Source: Acanthosepion lycidas
Taxonomy: Eukaryota > Mollusca > Cephalopoda > Sepiida > Sepiidae
Direction: 5' to 3'
Assembly (NCBI GenBank): GCA_963932145.1
Contig: OZ010571.1
Coordinates: 156,641,046 to 156,705,045 of the forward strand
DNA: 64,000 nt
In this document: positions 10,567 through 20,850 of the stretch, piece by piece
Layout: each line of letters begins with the position of its first letter
Numbering within the stretch: position 1 is the first letter of the stretch
The notes under the pieces: generated by a model
Told to the model about the DNA's origin: nothing
What the model saw: the letters and a program-made list of their open reading frames with translations, nothing else
Database searches by the model: none
Program-made: the position numbers and the translations under genes

Positions 10567-10980
10567 GAGATTATGATTACTTACATTATTTGGGTTGTTA
10601 TCCTCATCGACATGTTCACAACGTTTCGGCTGATGTACACTCCGGCTTTCTTCAGGTGATTGGAATTTCGAACAGAACCCTTTATTTCGTTGGTTAGATC
10701 CAGTGACTAGACCCAAAGAGTTGTGAGTTCATTACCAGGCTACGGAAGTGATAAACCTAAAAACATGGAGATCTGAGTTAAACGGAAATAACTGAGACAT
10801 CCAGAAGAGGCATGGGACGTGGAACTAGAGCACTCTGTCCCTGTGGACGAAATAAAGGGTTCGGTTCGAAATTCCAATCACCCGAAGAAGGCCGAAGCAT
10901 ACAATGGCCGAAATGTTGTGAACATGGCAATGAAGATGAGGATAACAGTCCGAATAATGTAAATAATGCAAGTGACAATA
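10567..10980. repeat. Head-to-head SINE dimer A
   Basis: The tail half of a tRNA-derived SINE lies on the minus strand (10567-10689) and is joined at 10689/10690 to a plus-strand copy (10690-10980) that begins TTGGTTAGATCCAGTGAC, passes a box-B-like GTGAGTTCATTACC, and ends with the GAAGAAGGCC tail and CCGAATAATGTAAATAATG. The same family is dimeric at 30608-30995 and 58511-58990 and single at 12311-12512. Each arm carries a hammerhead-like core. A (TA)n tract follows immediately. Confidence 0.8.
10882..10914 (+). ncRNA. Hammerhead-like core in SINE tail
   Basis: CCGAAGA (consensus CUGANGA, one mismatch), then stem II AGGCC paired with GGCC around a 12-nt loop, then GAAA. The facing copy on the minus strand (10623-10655) reads CTGAAGA...GCC-GAAA with a weakened stem II. 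The equivalent core at 30894-30926 reads TTGAAGA, AGGTC...GCC, GAAAC. These are hammerhead-like by pattern only. No cleavage site is established. Confidence 0.35.
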
Positions 10981-10987
10981 TTGCATC

Positions 10988-10990
<3 letters not shown>

Positions 10991-11036
<46 letters not shown>
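10991..11036. repeat. (TA)n microsatellite
   Basis: Forty-six bases of AT/TA between SINE dimer A and the end of a minus-strand PLE. Confidence 0.95.
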
Positions 11037-11039
<3 letters not shown>

Positions 11040-11710
11040 TGTGGAAAAATTTTTCGTGTGACTCGTTTCATCAGAATAACGATATCTACGTTGAGACAAT
11101 TACTCATGCACACGAACAAAAGAGAAACGCTGAGAATTTTAAATTTAATATATATTTTTTCTGTGTTTTGAGTCTATGATCTAGCTGAATTCATTTAGAT
11201 TCCATTTGTTTATATTCCCATCACTTTTGTTATTAAATATCCAACATAGTAATAATCAAAGATCTATCAAGAATGGTGAAACGTAAGAACCTGGACGCAA
11301 ATTTACTGTGAATGATTAAAACACTTTCCAAACATTCTCCTCTGAGCAAATTTTCTTTTAATTAGAATAGCATTTTTTAAATCATAATTGTTAGCAAATA
11401 ATGAGTTTAATGTGTTGTTTTGTAAAAGATCCCTTTTGTGTTCATATAATGTTCTATTTAAATTCCTTGACGTTTCTCCAATGTACTCCTTGCGGCAATT
11501 ATTACAGGTAACAGAGTAAATGCCTCCTTCAAGTGTTAGCTTATTATTTTGCTTTATATTAAGTCTTTTTTTATTTGATTTAGACGTAGCTATAGCGAGT
11601 TTTGTGTTTAGATAAATCCATTTCAATTCTAGTTGTGATAGAATTGGTGGAAGGGCCGCTTTTCTATTTTGAAATATTTTATCAGCTTTTTGTTTCGCAT
11701 AGAACATGAA
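11037..11710 (-). mobile_element. Penelope-like element 3' part with GIY-YIG endonuclease domain
   Basis: A 134-codon open stretch on the minus strand (11303-11707) contains the PLE-type GIY-YIG domain: GGIYSVTCNNCRKEYIGET followed by SRNLNRTLYEHKRDL. The GIY and YIG halves and the CxxC pair between them are intact, and the conserved Arg and His of the family's second block are visible (RTLYEHKRDL). PLEs use this domain to nick target DNA for reverse transcription. Downstream, next to the (TA)n tract, CTGATGA and CGAAAA on the minus strand (11051-11074) form a degenerate hammerhead-like core. The reverse transcriptase is missing, because at 11712 the sequence changes to an RTE-type LINE fragment. 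Confidence 0.8.
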
Positions 11711-11711
11711 T

Positions 11712-11900
11712 TATGATATTACATAAGAGTTCAGTACTCGTTTCTTTGTTTCTTACTAAATGTTCCTGTTTCTTAATATTTTGCTTAGATTTTAGAAGGC
11801 ATCTTTCACTATTCCAGTGCGCCTTTAGATTCCAATGTCACACTTTCCGTCCTCTGTTAGAACACTTCCAACATATTTACATTTTTGTACTTGATGCTTT
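11712..11900 (-). mobile_element. RTE-type LINE fragment
   Basis: The minus strand reads QVQKCKYVGSVLTEDGKCD, then GIVKDAF..LSKILRNRNI and KKRVLNSYVIS. This matches the RTE-clade segment 'FKYLGSxLTEDGKCxxEIxxRIxxAKxAFxxLxxIL' just C-terminal to the RT catalytic region. A few stops interrupt it. It abuts the PLE GIY-YIG segment. Confidence 0.7.
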
Positions 11901-12310
11901 GTCACCAATTTGTATTTGGGCTGCCTCTTTTTGCCGACAACCATTCTGTCCTCTTAAAATGAATATGTAAGGGCCTATCGGTTGAAAGATTTAGTTTTGG
12001 AACATTGGGGTTACTAATTGTAAAGGTGTCCGTTTGTAGATAGACCATTACTATTTATATTACTATACTTTCAACGTACGGGATACAAGTAAACAACAAA
12101 AACTCCAAACTGTGAATCAACAAGTATATAATGAAATAACATACAAGAACAAACATGCAATAAAATTGGATTCAGTGTATAGATTAAGGAAAAGAAGTTG
12201 CCCCCTTTAATTGTATTTTGATTTATAATTGATTGAAGGAAGTTCTTTTTGAGAGAGAAATGTTCAGGAATCAATATTGGAACAAAGATCTGTTTATTAG
12301 AATAGATAAC
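11901..12310. other. No gene seen
   Basis: A minus-strand open stretch of 82 codons at 12071-12319 has no recognised motif. Probably decayed retroelement or unique sequence. Confidence 0.35.
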
Positions 12311-12512
12311 AGATGGCACAGTGGATAAAGGCGTTGGTTAGATCGAATGACAGGGACCCAAAGAGTGTGAGTTCAATACCCGGTTATGGCAGTGGAGAAC
12401 TTTCAGAGGGAAATTAACAGGAAATAACTGACATCCATCAAACATGGCACAGTGAGCGAAATAAAGGGTTCAGTTCGACATTCCAACCACCTGAAGAAGG
12501 CCGGAGCGTACA
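12311..12512 (+). repeat. tRNA-derived SINE, single copy
   Basis: Begins with a box-A-like TGGCACAGTGGAT and has a box-B-like GAGTTCAATACCCGG about 60 bp on. The body contains ATAACTGACATCCAT and GAAATAAAGGGTTCAG, and the tail begins CCTGAAGAAGGCCGGAGC but is cut before GCCGAAAC. It is the most complete head of the family forming the three dimers. Confidence 0.8.
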
Positions 12513-14355
12513 AGTCATTTTAATTGTTATAGTAAACATTTTTAAACTGGTAAGCCAACAATCAGAATTAAGAGAATATTAAAAAATAACGTTGTGTTTA
12601 TGAATTGTATGTTTAGTTAAGTTTATTTATGAGATCTAAGTTAATTTTGTGCGCATAAATTAGAAAAATGTCAGTTATAGCAAAAGTATTCAACGTTTTG
12701 GTTAAAATAATTTGAAATGGGCCAGTTTCCAATTCGAAAAAAAAAGCCTAATACAGTGCTGAGAGAAGAGCCCATAAGTTGATAGAATTTCTTTTCTAAA
12801 AAAACTATTATTGAAATCTACAAAAGCAAAGAATTATGATTTTGTTGAGAGGTAGAGACATTTATTTTTAATTTATGGCGATGGAGATGGTCTTTAAAAT
12901 ATTTAAACATTAATCAACTGGTAATGTTAGGATCTAAGTATTTAATATCGCAGCCAACGATGACATTTTCAATTTATTGATGAAATCACCAGAATCAGAA
13001 TTAAGGTGGAGAAGGGTTGATTATTCCTAAAATCAGCGTTAAAACTTTAGCTAAAGATTTTGCTAATTTGTAAAGAGGGCTGCCAATATCAGATTTGGTA
13101 GGTTGCATTGAAATGTTGAGTTTGAGCTTTTTTATTTTATTTTTTTTTTTTTTTATAAGTCATAGACTCCATATACTTTTCGATTGTACTCTCGTAATTT
13201 TGATTAGTTTTTGATTTGTTGAATTTTAAATCTGCTGTTTCTTAGGTGATAAATTACGAAAATCAATAATTGTTAACTGTGAATTGACTGATCAATTATT
13301 ATCCAAATCGATTTTTTAATTTACAGGAAGTAAATTCGATTTGGTGGTCAATATCTTTAAAATCTGAGCACGAATCAACTTTAATAATGCATTTCGCTCA
13401 CCACGATTATGATGGCGGTCATGAAATGTGTCAAAATTAATTCATATTTTAGAGAGAACTACAAGTACTTGATTCTGGCGTAAGGGGGGGGTCCTCTCGG
13501 TGGGGGTTAAGGGTGACACGGGCTACCAAATTATCATACTAAGTTACTTTCAGGAACGATAAAAGCTTGATTTGATCATTGACAGCGTTGTGCGAATAGA
13601 GGCATCCTAATGAAATATTGCTATTACTCAGCTAACCATGTTGATATAAATAGTGTTGGTGAGAGTTTAAGCCGTGACTGAGAATATAAATTGAAAAAAA
13701 AACTCTTTTCATATTCATTGTGATCTTGTAAAATATCCTAGGATGAGGTAAGCAATCGGAGATTGGATCCTAATCTCAAAAACCTTCCAAAAGAAAATCA
13801 TTCAGAAAGTTTGAACCGAACATTCAGGAATTCATATTTGGAGCGAATGCCCAAAGACACATGAATTGTATCCTAAGCAGCAGAAATCGTCTTTTCAGTC
13901 TAAATTTCACCATGACTCTAAAATAAGGTTTAGATATTTCTGCAGATATTACATATCTATTTTTGGAATGTATGGCTTTCTTGCCACTAACAGGCAAATA
14001 CCAATCTCGATGAAAAAAGACACATTTTCTTTATCTATTTCAACCATTACAGATACATTTCAGCTTCTGAGTACGTAAAGTCATTTTAGAAACAAGATTT
14101 GTTAAGTATAAGTCGTTAGAATTAATCTTGTCCGTTTTATCAGCTTCAGTTCAAAGATGACCAGTGTTTATTTTACTTAGAGCTTCAGTTACAACTTGAC
14201 GAACAATTCGATAACGATTATTTTCTCTGAATGGCGTCATAAAGTAATAAGCCCTTTATCGATATGAGAAGGCATTACTTCAACCACTACATATCATTAA
14301 GCTGTATACGATTAAACATTTCAACAGTTAAATGTGCACCAGTCAATACAGTTAC
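12513..14355. other. No gene seen
   Basis: AT-rich unique-looking sequence. A G-rich patch lies near 13485-13530. No exon with credible splice sites, and no element signature. Confidence 0.45.
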
Positions 14356-14359
14356 ATTA

Positions 14360-14640
14360 TACTTGCTATGACGACATATGCTGTGGTCGCTTCTCACCAG
14401 CCTCTGCTATTCTGGAGTGTAACCAAAACAAAGCAGCCAGACTGATCAATGAACTAACCGAAGCCAACAATCTACAGCCATTGGCACATCGCCAATCTTG
14501 CTCCTCCTAAGTACGGCTGCTTTTACCATGCTTTATTGATCATTATTCACGTTTCTATCTTCAATACACGGTTACCCCGCACCACCTTATTTATCCAACA
14601 TTTCATCTTTAAGCTGATTCAAAATCTCTAAACCATAATT
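14360..14640 (+). mobile_element. LINE reverse-transcriptase C-terminal fragment
   Basis: The forward translation includes SPASAILECNQNKAARLINE then NNLQPLAHRQS, equivalent to the region after the RT domain of jockey/CR1-like LINEs ('SxxxLLDxVQKKAxRLIxD....LxxLSHRRxV'). Only this short, stop-containing piece is readable. Confidence 0.5.
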
Positions 14641-15555
14641 AAAGATGGCTTTTTCAAATGGAAATATGTCAATGCAGAACGATCTTAGTTGTTTGTTTTG
14701 TTTTTACTTTGTCATATGCTACACTTTAGCAAAAAACAAATTCCGGTTCACTTTTCATCGTGAGCTTCTCTTCTACTTGAACTTGCCGTAGGCGCCTAAA
14801 AATTCTAGTCGTTACTGTGTGGCCAGGATGATTATTAAGACAACACGAACAAGGATCGTCCATGTGCTTTTTAACACTGGATTGTATCTTCTATGAAATC
14901 AAAAGGCAGGTTCAGTTTTCGCTGGTAGTAAATTCCAAGCTGACTTTTTTGCATTTTTATTCTGGTAGGCATCTTTGTTAACCAATTTCTGCAACTTAAT
15001 CGAATCTTTCATCGTTATACTTGTGGCTCTCGTCAAATTTCGACGAGATATTGGCTCCACAATTTATTTTTATTGGATTCATATTTGCATTATATGAGTT
15101 TGAAGACCGGTATTTGAAGACATACATGACGCAGTTTAAAATAAATATTCTAAAACATATTCTGCGTCCGATATTCCACGGTGAAATTATTCTGTAAATG
15201 TAAATTTATTGACTTCCTGGAATTTCGTAAATATTTTCTAAAAGTGTGGAATTTTTTTATAGCAATGGCTTCAACATGCCATCAAGAACAATAATTCTTG
15301 TCAACAGTTACGGACATAAAAATCGTGTAATGTTCAGTTGCGGGAAAATCTACCCGACTTGTCATATGTGTTCCTCTCTTGGTTAATTAAAATAATGAAC
15401 TGATTTTATAAATAGCTTCACACACTCATCGGCTTTATTGTCTCATGAAAGCTAGAATTAGCATTTTAAGAAATTCCATGGTGTATCTTGGTAATTTCAC
15501 GAGGAAACAATTAATAGGTATTAAAATATAAGAATTATTATCATTTAAAATTTTT
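14641..15555. other. No gene seen
   Basis: Nothing recognised on either strand. Confidence 0.45.
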
Positions 15556-15559
15556 CGTA

Positions 15560-15640
15560 TGAGAGATGTACTGAAAAGTTCTCATCCCGACCAAGAAGTT
15601 CCACCCATCTGATAATTTCTATAGTTTGAGTATTGGGTGG
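15560..15640 (+). mobile_element. Possible mariner end
   Basis: GAGATGTACTGAAAAGTTC followed by TCATCCCGACCAAG resembles 59229-59255 (GAGGTGCTGAAAAGTAC, then ACATCCTGACCA), and both resemble the 'GAGGTGCTGAAAAGTTC' terminus of a mariner group. No transposase is readable nearby. Could be a chance similarity. Confidence 0.35.
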
Positions 15641-17265
15641 GGTCGATAACATTTCAGTATCCACTCGTACTATTACAAATTTATGAGACACTCTGCTTCG
15701 AGAACAGGTGTTGCAGCCTAATTTAACTTGGAAACAAATCAGAGGGAACCTTTCTGCCTATGCGTAAACGCTCTCCCGTTGGGTTATTCATTGAGCAGTG
15801 AGGTGTCATTGACTTAAACTGGGTACTGACAGACGCATCTGTTATAGCAAAAATATGTTTAACGATTTTCTTGAAATTTGGATATTCGAATTTTTATGAA
15901 GGTTTTCATGGGTGATTCACTAAAAGATCGGCTAAAATTTTTAGTTTCGATGTTTCAAACTTGGTCTTGAATCCATTGAAAAGCTTCAATGCGTACGGGC
16001 TACAATCGAAAGAAACGAGAGATTGTCAAGAATTAGAGAAAAAATCGGGGGATTCGTATCCATCCATTTTTACATATTTTCACCCTGCCCACTTTCTATG
16101 TCGTGTACATTTTTTTTTTTATTGTAAAAAAAACAAAAAAAAACAAATCAAAAATCCGTCTCTGACAATTCTTTCAGTCCCTACCATCATTACAAATATG
16201 ACTTCCTGTGACATTTCCCAAAGTTAAAAATCACAATTAACGAGGTAGAGATTTCACTCAGTGGACGATATTAAGGAGAACATGATAGTCTGTAAAGTCT
16301 TTTGGAATCGCCCTATTTTGAAATGTGAAAGGGAATAGGGAGTATGAGTTCCCTAAGCTAGTCTTGGAATAGTTTATAGATTTTTATAATAATTTGATAG
16401 GTCAATAGTTTTCCAAGATTATCTCCTTTTTCATAAAGTAAAAATTCTTTCGGAGACTGAAGTTTTAACGTACCACTCTTTTCTATATACACAGGGTAAA
16501 TTATGATAATTCTTTGTGGAATTCTCCTGAATTTTCAAAAGGTCTGTTACTATGCCATCTTTCCATGTTTTTCTGCATTATTAAATTGTAAAAAGCGAAA
16601 CTTATTTTGTGATATTGTTTCCGAAGTATACACATTTGCATAATATTCCTCGGATATCATTAACATCTTTGTGAATTTTTTACGTTTCTGACTTTCACTA
16701 TATTGCTTATCTATGTGTGCTGCTGATCAAGCATATTTAAAGTTCATTGCTTTTCTGACAGCTTCTTTTACCCTTCCTGTGTTAATCTTTTATTTTTTTC
16801 TCATTTCTTTTTGTGGTAAGTTTACCTTTTCATTTTTATTAATTACTTTCTAAATCCATATCTCTCCACTTTTCCATCCGTTCCATTGTTGTCTTTGAAT
16901 ATGTCTGTGTATTAAAAAGATAATTACATCTCTTGATGTCCTATCAATTTTCTGATCTCACCTTCCGGCAAATAATCAATTCTCTTAACTCTTGCCTGTC
17001 AGAATTGTTTACAGGTGCATCACAAATATTTTGGACTCTGATTAATTGTAAGTTCTCTCTCTCGGCTTAATCTGTTCTTTTAATGCTTTTAATGGATTCT
17101 CCAAGCTAAAGTTGTTTTTTTTGTTTTTTTAAATTTATTTTTTCTCAGAACATTATAAATTAACAGAATATAAAATATCTTTGGACATATAGAAGAACCA
17201 ATTGTGTGATATTAAGGGCAATGACTAAACTTACAATCTCAGCTGTTTTAATGGTTGTTATTTAT
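15641..17265. other. No gene seen
   Basis: AT-rich sequence without a recognisable exon or element. An 88-codon open stretch at 15961-16227 has no known domain. Confidence 0.45.
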
Positions 17266-17270
17266 AACAG

Positions 17271-17610
17271 AATGGGCCAAGTGGTTAGAACGTTGGCATT
17301 CTGACCATGAGACCCGTGTTTGAATCTCACCATGGTCGATTTGTCAAGAAGGAGAGTGCCTGAAACCCAGGGGTTGACCTAAGCCTTTTTGAGTGAAATT
17401 GGGTACACAGAACACTTGGGGGCTGCTGATAGCTGTGCTAGAACAAAGTCGCAAGTCACAAGTCAATGTGGCCATGGCCTTGAGTATGCTGGCTTTGTTC
17501 AAATTGTTGATAACACTAGATAGCACACTCTTTCCTAGAAACTGCAACTAAGGTCTGTTCAGCATAGTTGCAGTATAAACCACAGGTTGGCTTTCTGGGT
17601 GTTGAATGTG
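17271..17610 (+). repeat. tRNA-derived SINE, second family
   Basis: Box-A-like GGGCCAAGTGGTTAGAAC and box-B-like GTGTTTGAATCTCACC form a tRNA head. The body includes GCAAGTCACAAGTCAATG, TTGTTGATAACACTAG and AAACTGCAACTAAGG, ending AGCATAGTTGCAGTATAA. Partial copies are at 47050-47200 (minus) and 63890-64000 (plus). Confidence 0.75.
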
Positions 17611-17622
17611 CCTGAGCAATAT

Positions 17623-17650
17623 GGATACCTGTCCTAATAGACAGGTATCC
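17623..17650. repeat. Short perfect hairpin
   Basis: GGATACCTGT and ACAGGTATCC form 10-bp arms around an 8-nt loop, just beyond the SINE body. Confidence 0.8.
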
Positions 17651-17804
17651 TTGAATACAAGTAGCCAGCTACATATATAACAGAAAAAAAATATTCTTTG
17701 CTTGTTGGTGTGGATTATATATTCTCTGCTGTGTAGGGAAAAATATTTATATAACTAAAATCTTCTGTAGCAAAAGAATAATTTCTCTCATTTATAACTC
17801 CAGA

Positions 17805-18050
17805 GACGTGGTAAAATAATGGATTGTGGCTCGGATTGAGAAATTGGAGAACTGAGTTCAAATTCCACTAGAGTTCATTCGATTCACTTACATGAAAAGT
17901 ATGAATTCAACTACCCCCCACCCTCAGCTCTGGGTAAATAGGACAGGTACCTATAGCAATGGTTGGCAGCTGGTCTAGGAGAAGGAAAGTCTGTGTTCAA
18001 ACCTGTATGTAGCCCTGTACATACTATGCAGCTAAGGAAAGGATTGACCA
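17805..18050 (+). repeat. tRNA-derived SINE, third family
   Basis: Head like GTGGTAAAATAATGG with box-B-like GAGTTCAAATTCCA, then CATTCGATTCACTTACATG, GGGTAAATAGGACAG and GCAGCTGGTCTAGGAGAAGG. Copies at 20589-20850 and 40766-40920 share the order of blocks. Confidence 0.75.
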
Positions 18051-18059
18051 CATGGACTC

Positions 18060-18546
18060 AATGATCTTAACTACGATCAACTCCTTTTATTTAGATAAGA
18101 AAGATTTGTAACTTGTTGCCATTCTTTTAGTAAAATTACGAGAAGTAAGAAGATTGACAAAATAAAATTCTGTTCTTGCTGGAAATACAAAAGCATATTC
18201 AGATATTTTTAGTTCAGTCAACAAAAAAAAAAATGAATTTGGGATGTTTTGAAAAGGATAAATGCCTCCCCTTGGATAAGCCATGTAGTGAAAAGGATTA
18301 AAATAGCATAAAGAGGGTTGACTGATTAGTACAATGAATCAGGGTTCAATTGAAATGTCTTTGTAACCAATTCTTAGAGGCAAATTGCAAGAATTTAAAA
18401 TTAGCAGGGCTTCAAGAAATATAATTTTCTGTATTTTGTAATTTCCTCTAGAACCAATTAAAACATTTTGCAAACTTTCAATGTTTTTCTTCCTCATATG
18501 AATAAAAAATTATGAAATGGAAAAAAATCCAACAATTATTTTACAA
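18060..18546. other. No gene seen
   Basis: No exon or element recognised. Confidence 0.45.
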
Positions 18547-18633
18547 CATTTTTATGTTTATACATTTTTTTTTCGATACAAATATTTAAGTAAATGCTCT
18601 GTTTATAATAAACACGAGTAACAACATTTATCC

Positions 18634-18674
18634 AAATGTAAACAAATGATGTGTGACATCATTTGTTTACATTT
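18634..18674. repeat. Perfect 19-bp hairpin inside the TIR element
   Basis: Arms 18634-18652 and 18656-18674 (AAATGTAAACAAATGATGT and its complement) are exact, with a 3-nt loop GTG. Confidence 0.95.
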
Positions 18675-18768
18675 GTATATGCATTGAGCGTATATGAATT
18701 TACAAGAGAAAATCATGGAGAATTGTAGTTTAAGAACAGTAAAAAATTGACCGTGCTAACCGAAACAC

Positions 18769-18850
18769 TCCTCTGTGGCTCAATCGGTAAAAGCACGTCA
18801 GCCTATATGATAGTTCCATATAGGATACAGGTTCAATTCCTGTTGGAGGA
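18769..18850 (+). tRNA. tRNA-like pseudogene in a transposable element
   Basis: Acceptor arms TCCTCTG and TGGAGGA can form 7 pairs (two G-T). A box-A-like TGGCTCAATCGG lies in the D arm. A T arm ACAGG-TTCAATT-CCTGT has a perfect 5-bp stem and contains a box-B-like GGTTCAATTCC. The anticodon region is abnormal: instead of a 5-bp arm with a 7-nt loop it has a 7-bp stem (CCTATAT/ATATAGG) with a 9-nt loop, and 31 nt separate the D and T arms. No confident anticodon can be given. It is probably a tRNA-derived promoter module rather than a working tRNA gene. Confidence 0.45.
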
Positions 18851-18978
18851 CACATATTTTCTATGATAATTTCTCAGACATTCAGGTTGGTAAATGTCGT
18901 TAATACTGTTTATTATAAACAGAGCATTTATTTAAATATTTGTATCTATAAAAAAAAGAATGTACAAACATAAAAATG

Positions 18979-19380
18979 TCTTTAAAAAACGAAATTCTTA
19001 ATAGCCCTGATGATGCAGGAAAGAAGCAAAAAAAAAAAAAAAGGAAAATTGTTTAAGAATGGTAACTTAATCTTTCTTGTCTGCTATATAGTCTGGTAAA
19101 AATTTGGAAAACCTGTTCTAAAATCATAAAAATAAGATTTTTTTGAATTTAAAAATGTTGTTGTATTTTATTGTGTATGCACAGCCATTGGGAATTGAAG
19201 AAATAATTGCCTGCCTGCACAAAGGAATTTAGATCAACCAATTCAATCTATACTTTTTGTATTTTACTATGAATTAGTGGATCTAATTTATTGAAAAACA
19301 GTTTCCTTTACAAAATATGATGGTTCATGAAGAAATTGTCTTTGTCAAAATTCTTTCCATATATGGTGATTTTCTAAGCA
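18979..19380. other. No gene seen
   Basis: A-run near 19029-19043. Nothing else recognised. Confidence 0.45.
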
Positions 19381-19384
19381 TAGA

Positions 19385-19495
19385 TTAGAGGCAGCACAAG
19401 GCCAAAAGTATGGGACACCCAGTGAGGATTGAACTCACTCTCAGTCATAATTAATCTAGTGAGACAAGCTATGATTGTGAAAACTCAAAATTTTG
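19385..19495 (-). repeat. Short tRNA-like SINE fragment, fourth family
   Basis: AAGTATGGGACACCCAGTG, then GAGGATTGAACTCACTCTC (box-B-like on the minus strand: GAGTTCAATCC), then AATCTAGTGAGACAAGC. A second copy at 41165-41260 has the same order. Confidence 0.6.
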
Positions 19496-20585
19496 CAACC
19501 TTCATAAACATATTGTTAGTGGAAATTTTCAAACACAAAGCTCCAAATACATTTTTCTAAAAGCCCAAACTATAGGGAGCTCAAAACATCGATGGAATAA
19601 GTAAGCATATCAAGTTTCAATAGTCTTGCAGTTTGCTAGATAATCTCTGTAAAGGATTTATCTAGTTTTAGAAAAATAAATCTTCTAAACAAAGTGATAA
19701 AGAAAGAAATCACTGTTTTGAAATCAAGGAGAGGTCTCAGTTCTATAAGACATAGCAATGATAAAGTAATTTTCATCACTTACATTAAATTTATTTTCTC
19801 CATTGACAAAGCCTCCAACAATGTCACTCTTTTTCTGCAAGAGATTTCACATTTGGAGATGAATTGATGAACTTAGTAATCCAGGTGATAATTCTTCAAC
19901 ATCTGTCATCATGACAAGAATTGTTTGCTTTCGGATAATTTTGGATTAAAACTTGAAAAACAACTGAAAACAATTCCTGTACTGAATAATCAAAGAAGTT
20001 ACCACAAATGTTTGAGTAACCAGAATTCTTCTCTGATAATTGCCAATCTTAAAATAAATAACAAAAGCAAAGCTAACAACATAACTACAAATGTTTTCAG
20101 GATGCTTAACATTAAGATGCCCTCCTCCTCCCAAGTATGGTGATATTTTTGATTTTTGTCTTTTCTGTTGGGAAAGAAGAAAAAAGAAATAGAAGATATC
20201 TTACCAGTCGGCGTATATATCTACATTTTGAAGTCAAAAGGAAAATGATAAATCTAGTTTTACTAAACAACAGATCAAATTAGCAAGAGTTCATCTGATG
20301 AAAGACACCTGTCTTCAAGTAGGTAATCTAATTTTGAAGCAGTTTATCAGCATTCTGATGCTAATCTTCATCTCAACTGATCTGTGTATGTAATTACATC
20401 ACTCATCTCATGAAATATCTAATAAAGCAAAAGACAGAAAAATTACATTAGCAACCAGTTTCATTGGAAACAAATAACTAAAAATGCAATCATGCCTACA
20501 TTGACAAATATGCCAGAGTTTTCATTGCAACATTTTCAATACTTATCTATATATATATATATATATGCACACATACACAATTATT
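19496..20585. other. No gene seen
   Basis: Sequence with no recognised exon. It includes a (TA)n tract at 20543-20566. Confidence 0.45.
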
Positions 20586-20588
20586 CCA

Positions 20589-20850
20589 CCATGAATAGCA
20601 GCTTGGACTGAGGAATTGGAGAGCCGAGTTCAAATTCCAGTCAAATCCATTAGATTCACTTACATGCTAATATGCTTGGGAAAGGTATGAATCCTCTTAA
20701 TCTCCCTGCCAGATATGGGTAAATAGCAGGACAAACTGGGTTCTATAGCCTTGGAAGGCAACTAGTCTAGGAGAAGGACAACTCTTAATTCAAAACCTGC
20801 AGAGGGTTGTTTGAGGACCTTGTGGCATGTAGTTCACTAGGTCTCTCTAT
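20589..20850 (+). repeat. tRNA-derived SINE, third family, copy 2
   Basis: Blocks GAGGAATTGGAGAGCCGAG, TTCAAATTCCAGTC, TTAGATTCACTTACATGC, GGGTAAATAGCAGGAC and CTAGTCTAGGAGAAGGAC follow the same order as at 17805-18050. Confidence 0.75.

Larger units (their letters stand above)
18547..18978. mobile_element. Terminal-inverted-repeat element (MITE-like) carrying a tRNA-like sequence
   Basis: The ends are long inverted repeats. The left end (about 18548-18633, CATTTTTATGTTT...GATACAAATATTTAA...ATGCTCTGTTTATAATAAAC) matches the reverse complement of the right end (about 18889-18978) with scattered mismatches. Between them lie an internal 19-bp hairpin (18634-18674) and an 82-nt tRNA-like sequence (18769-18850). 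No transposase is present, so it would be non-autonomous. A target-site duplication was not found. Confidence 0.75.

Noticed and set aside
20295-20321. CTGATGA with AAGAC-ACCT-GTCTT, resembling a hammerhead core
   Set aside because: The following bases are CAAG, not GAAA, and no PLE or SINE tail surrounds it.
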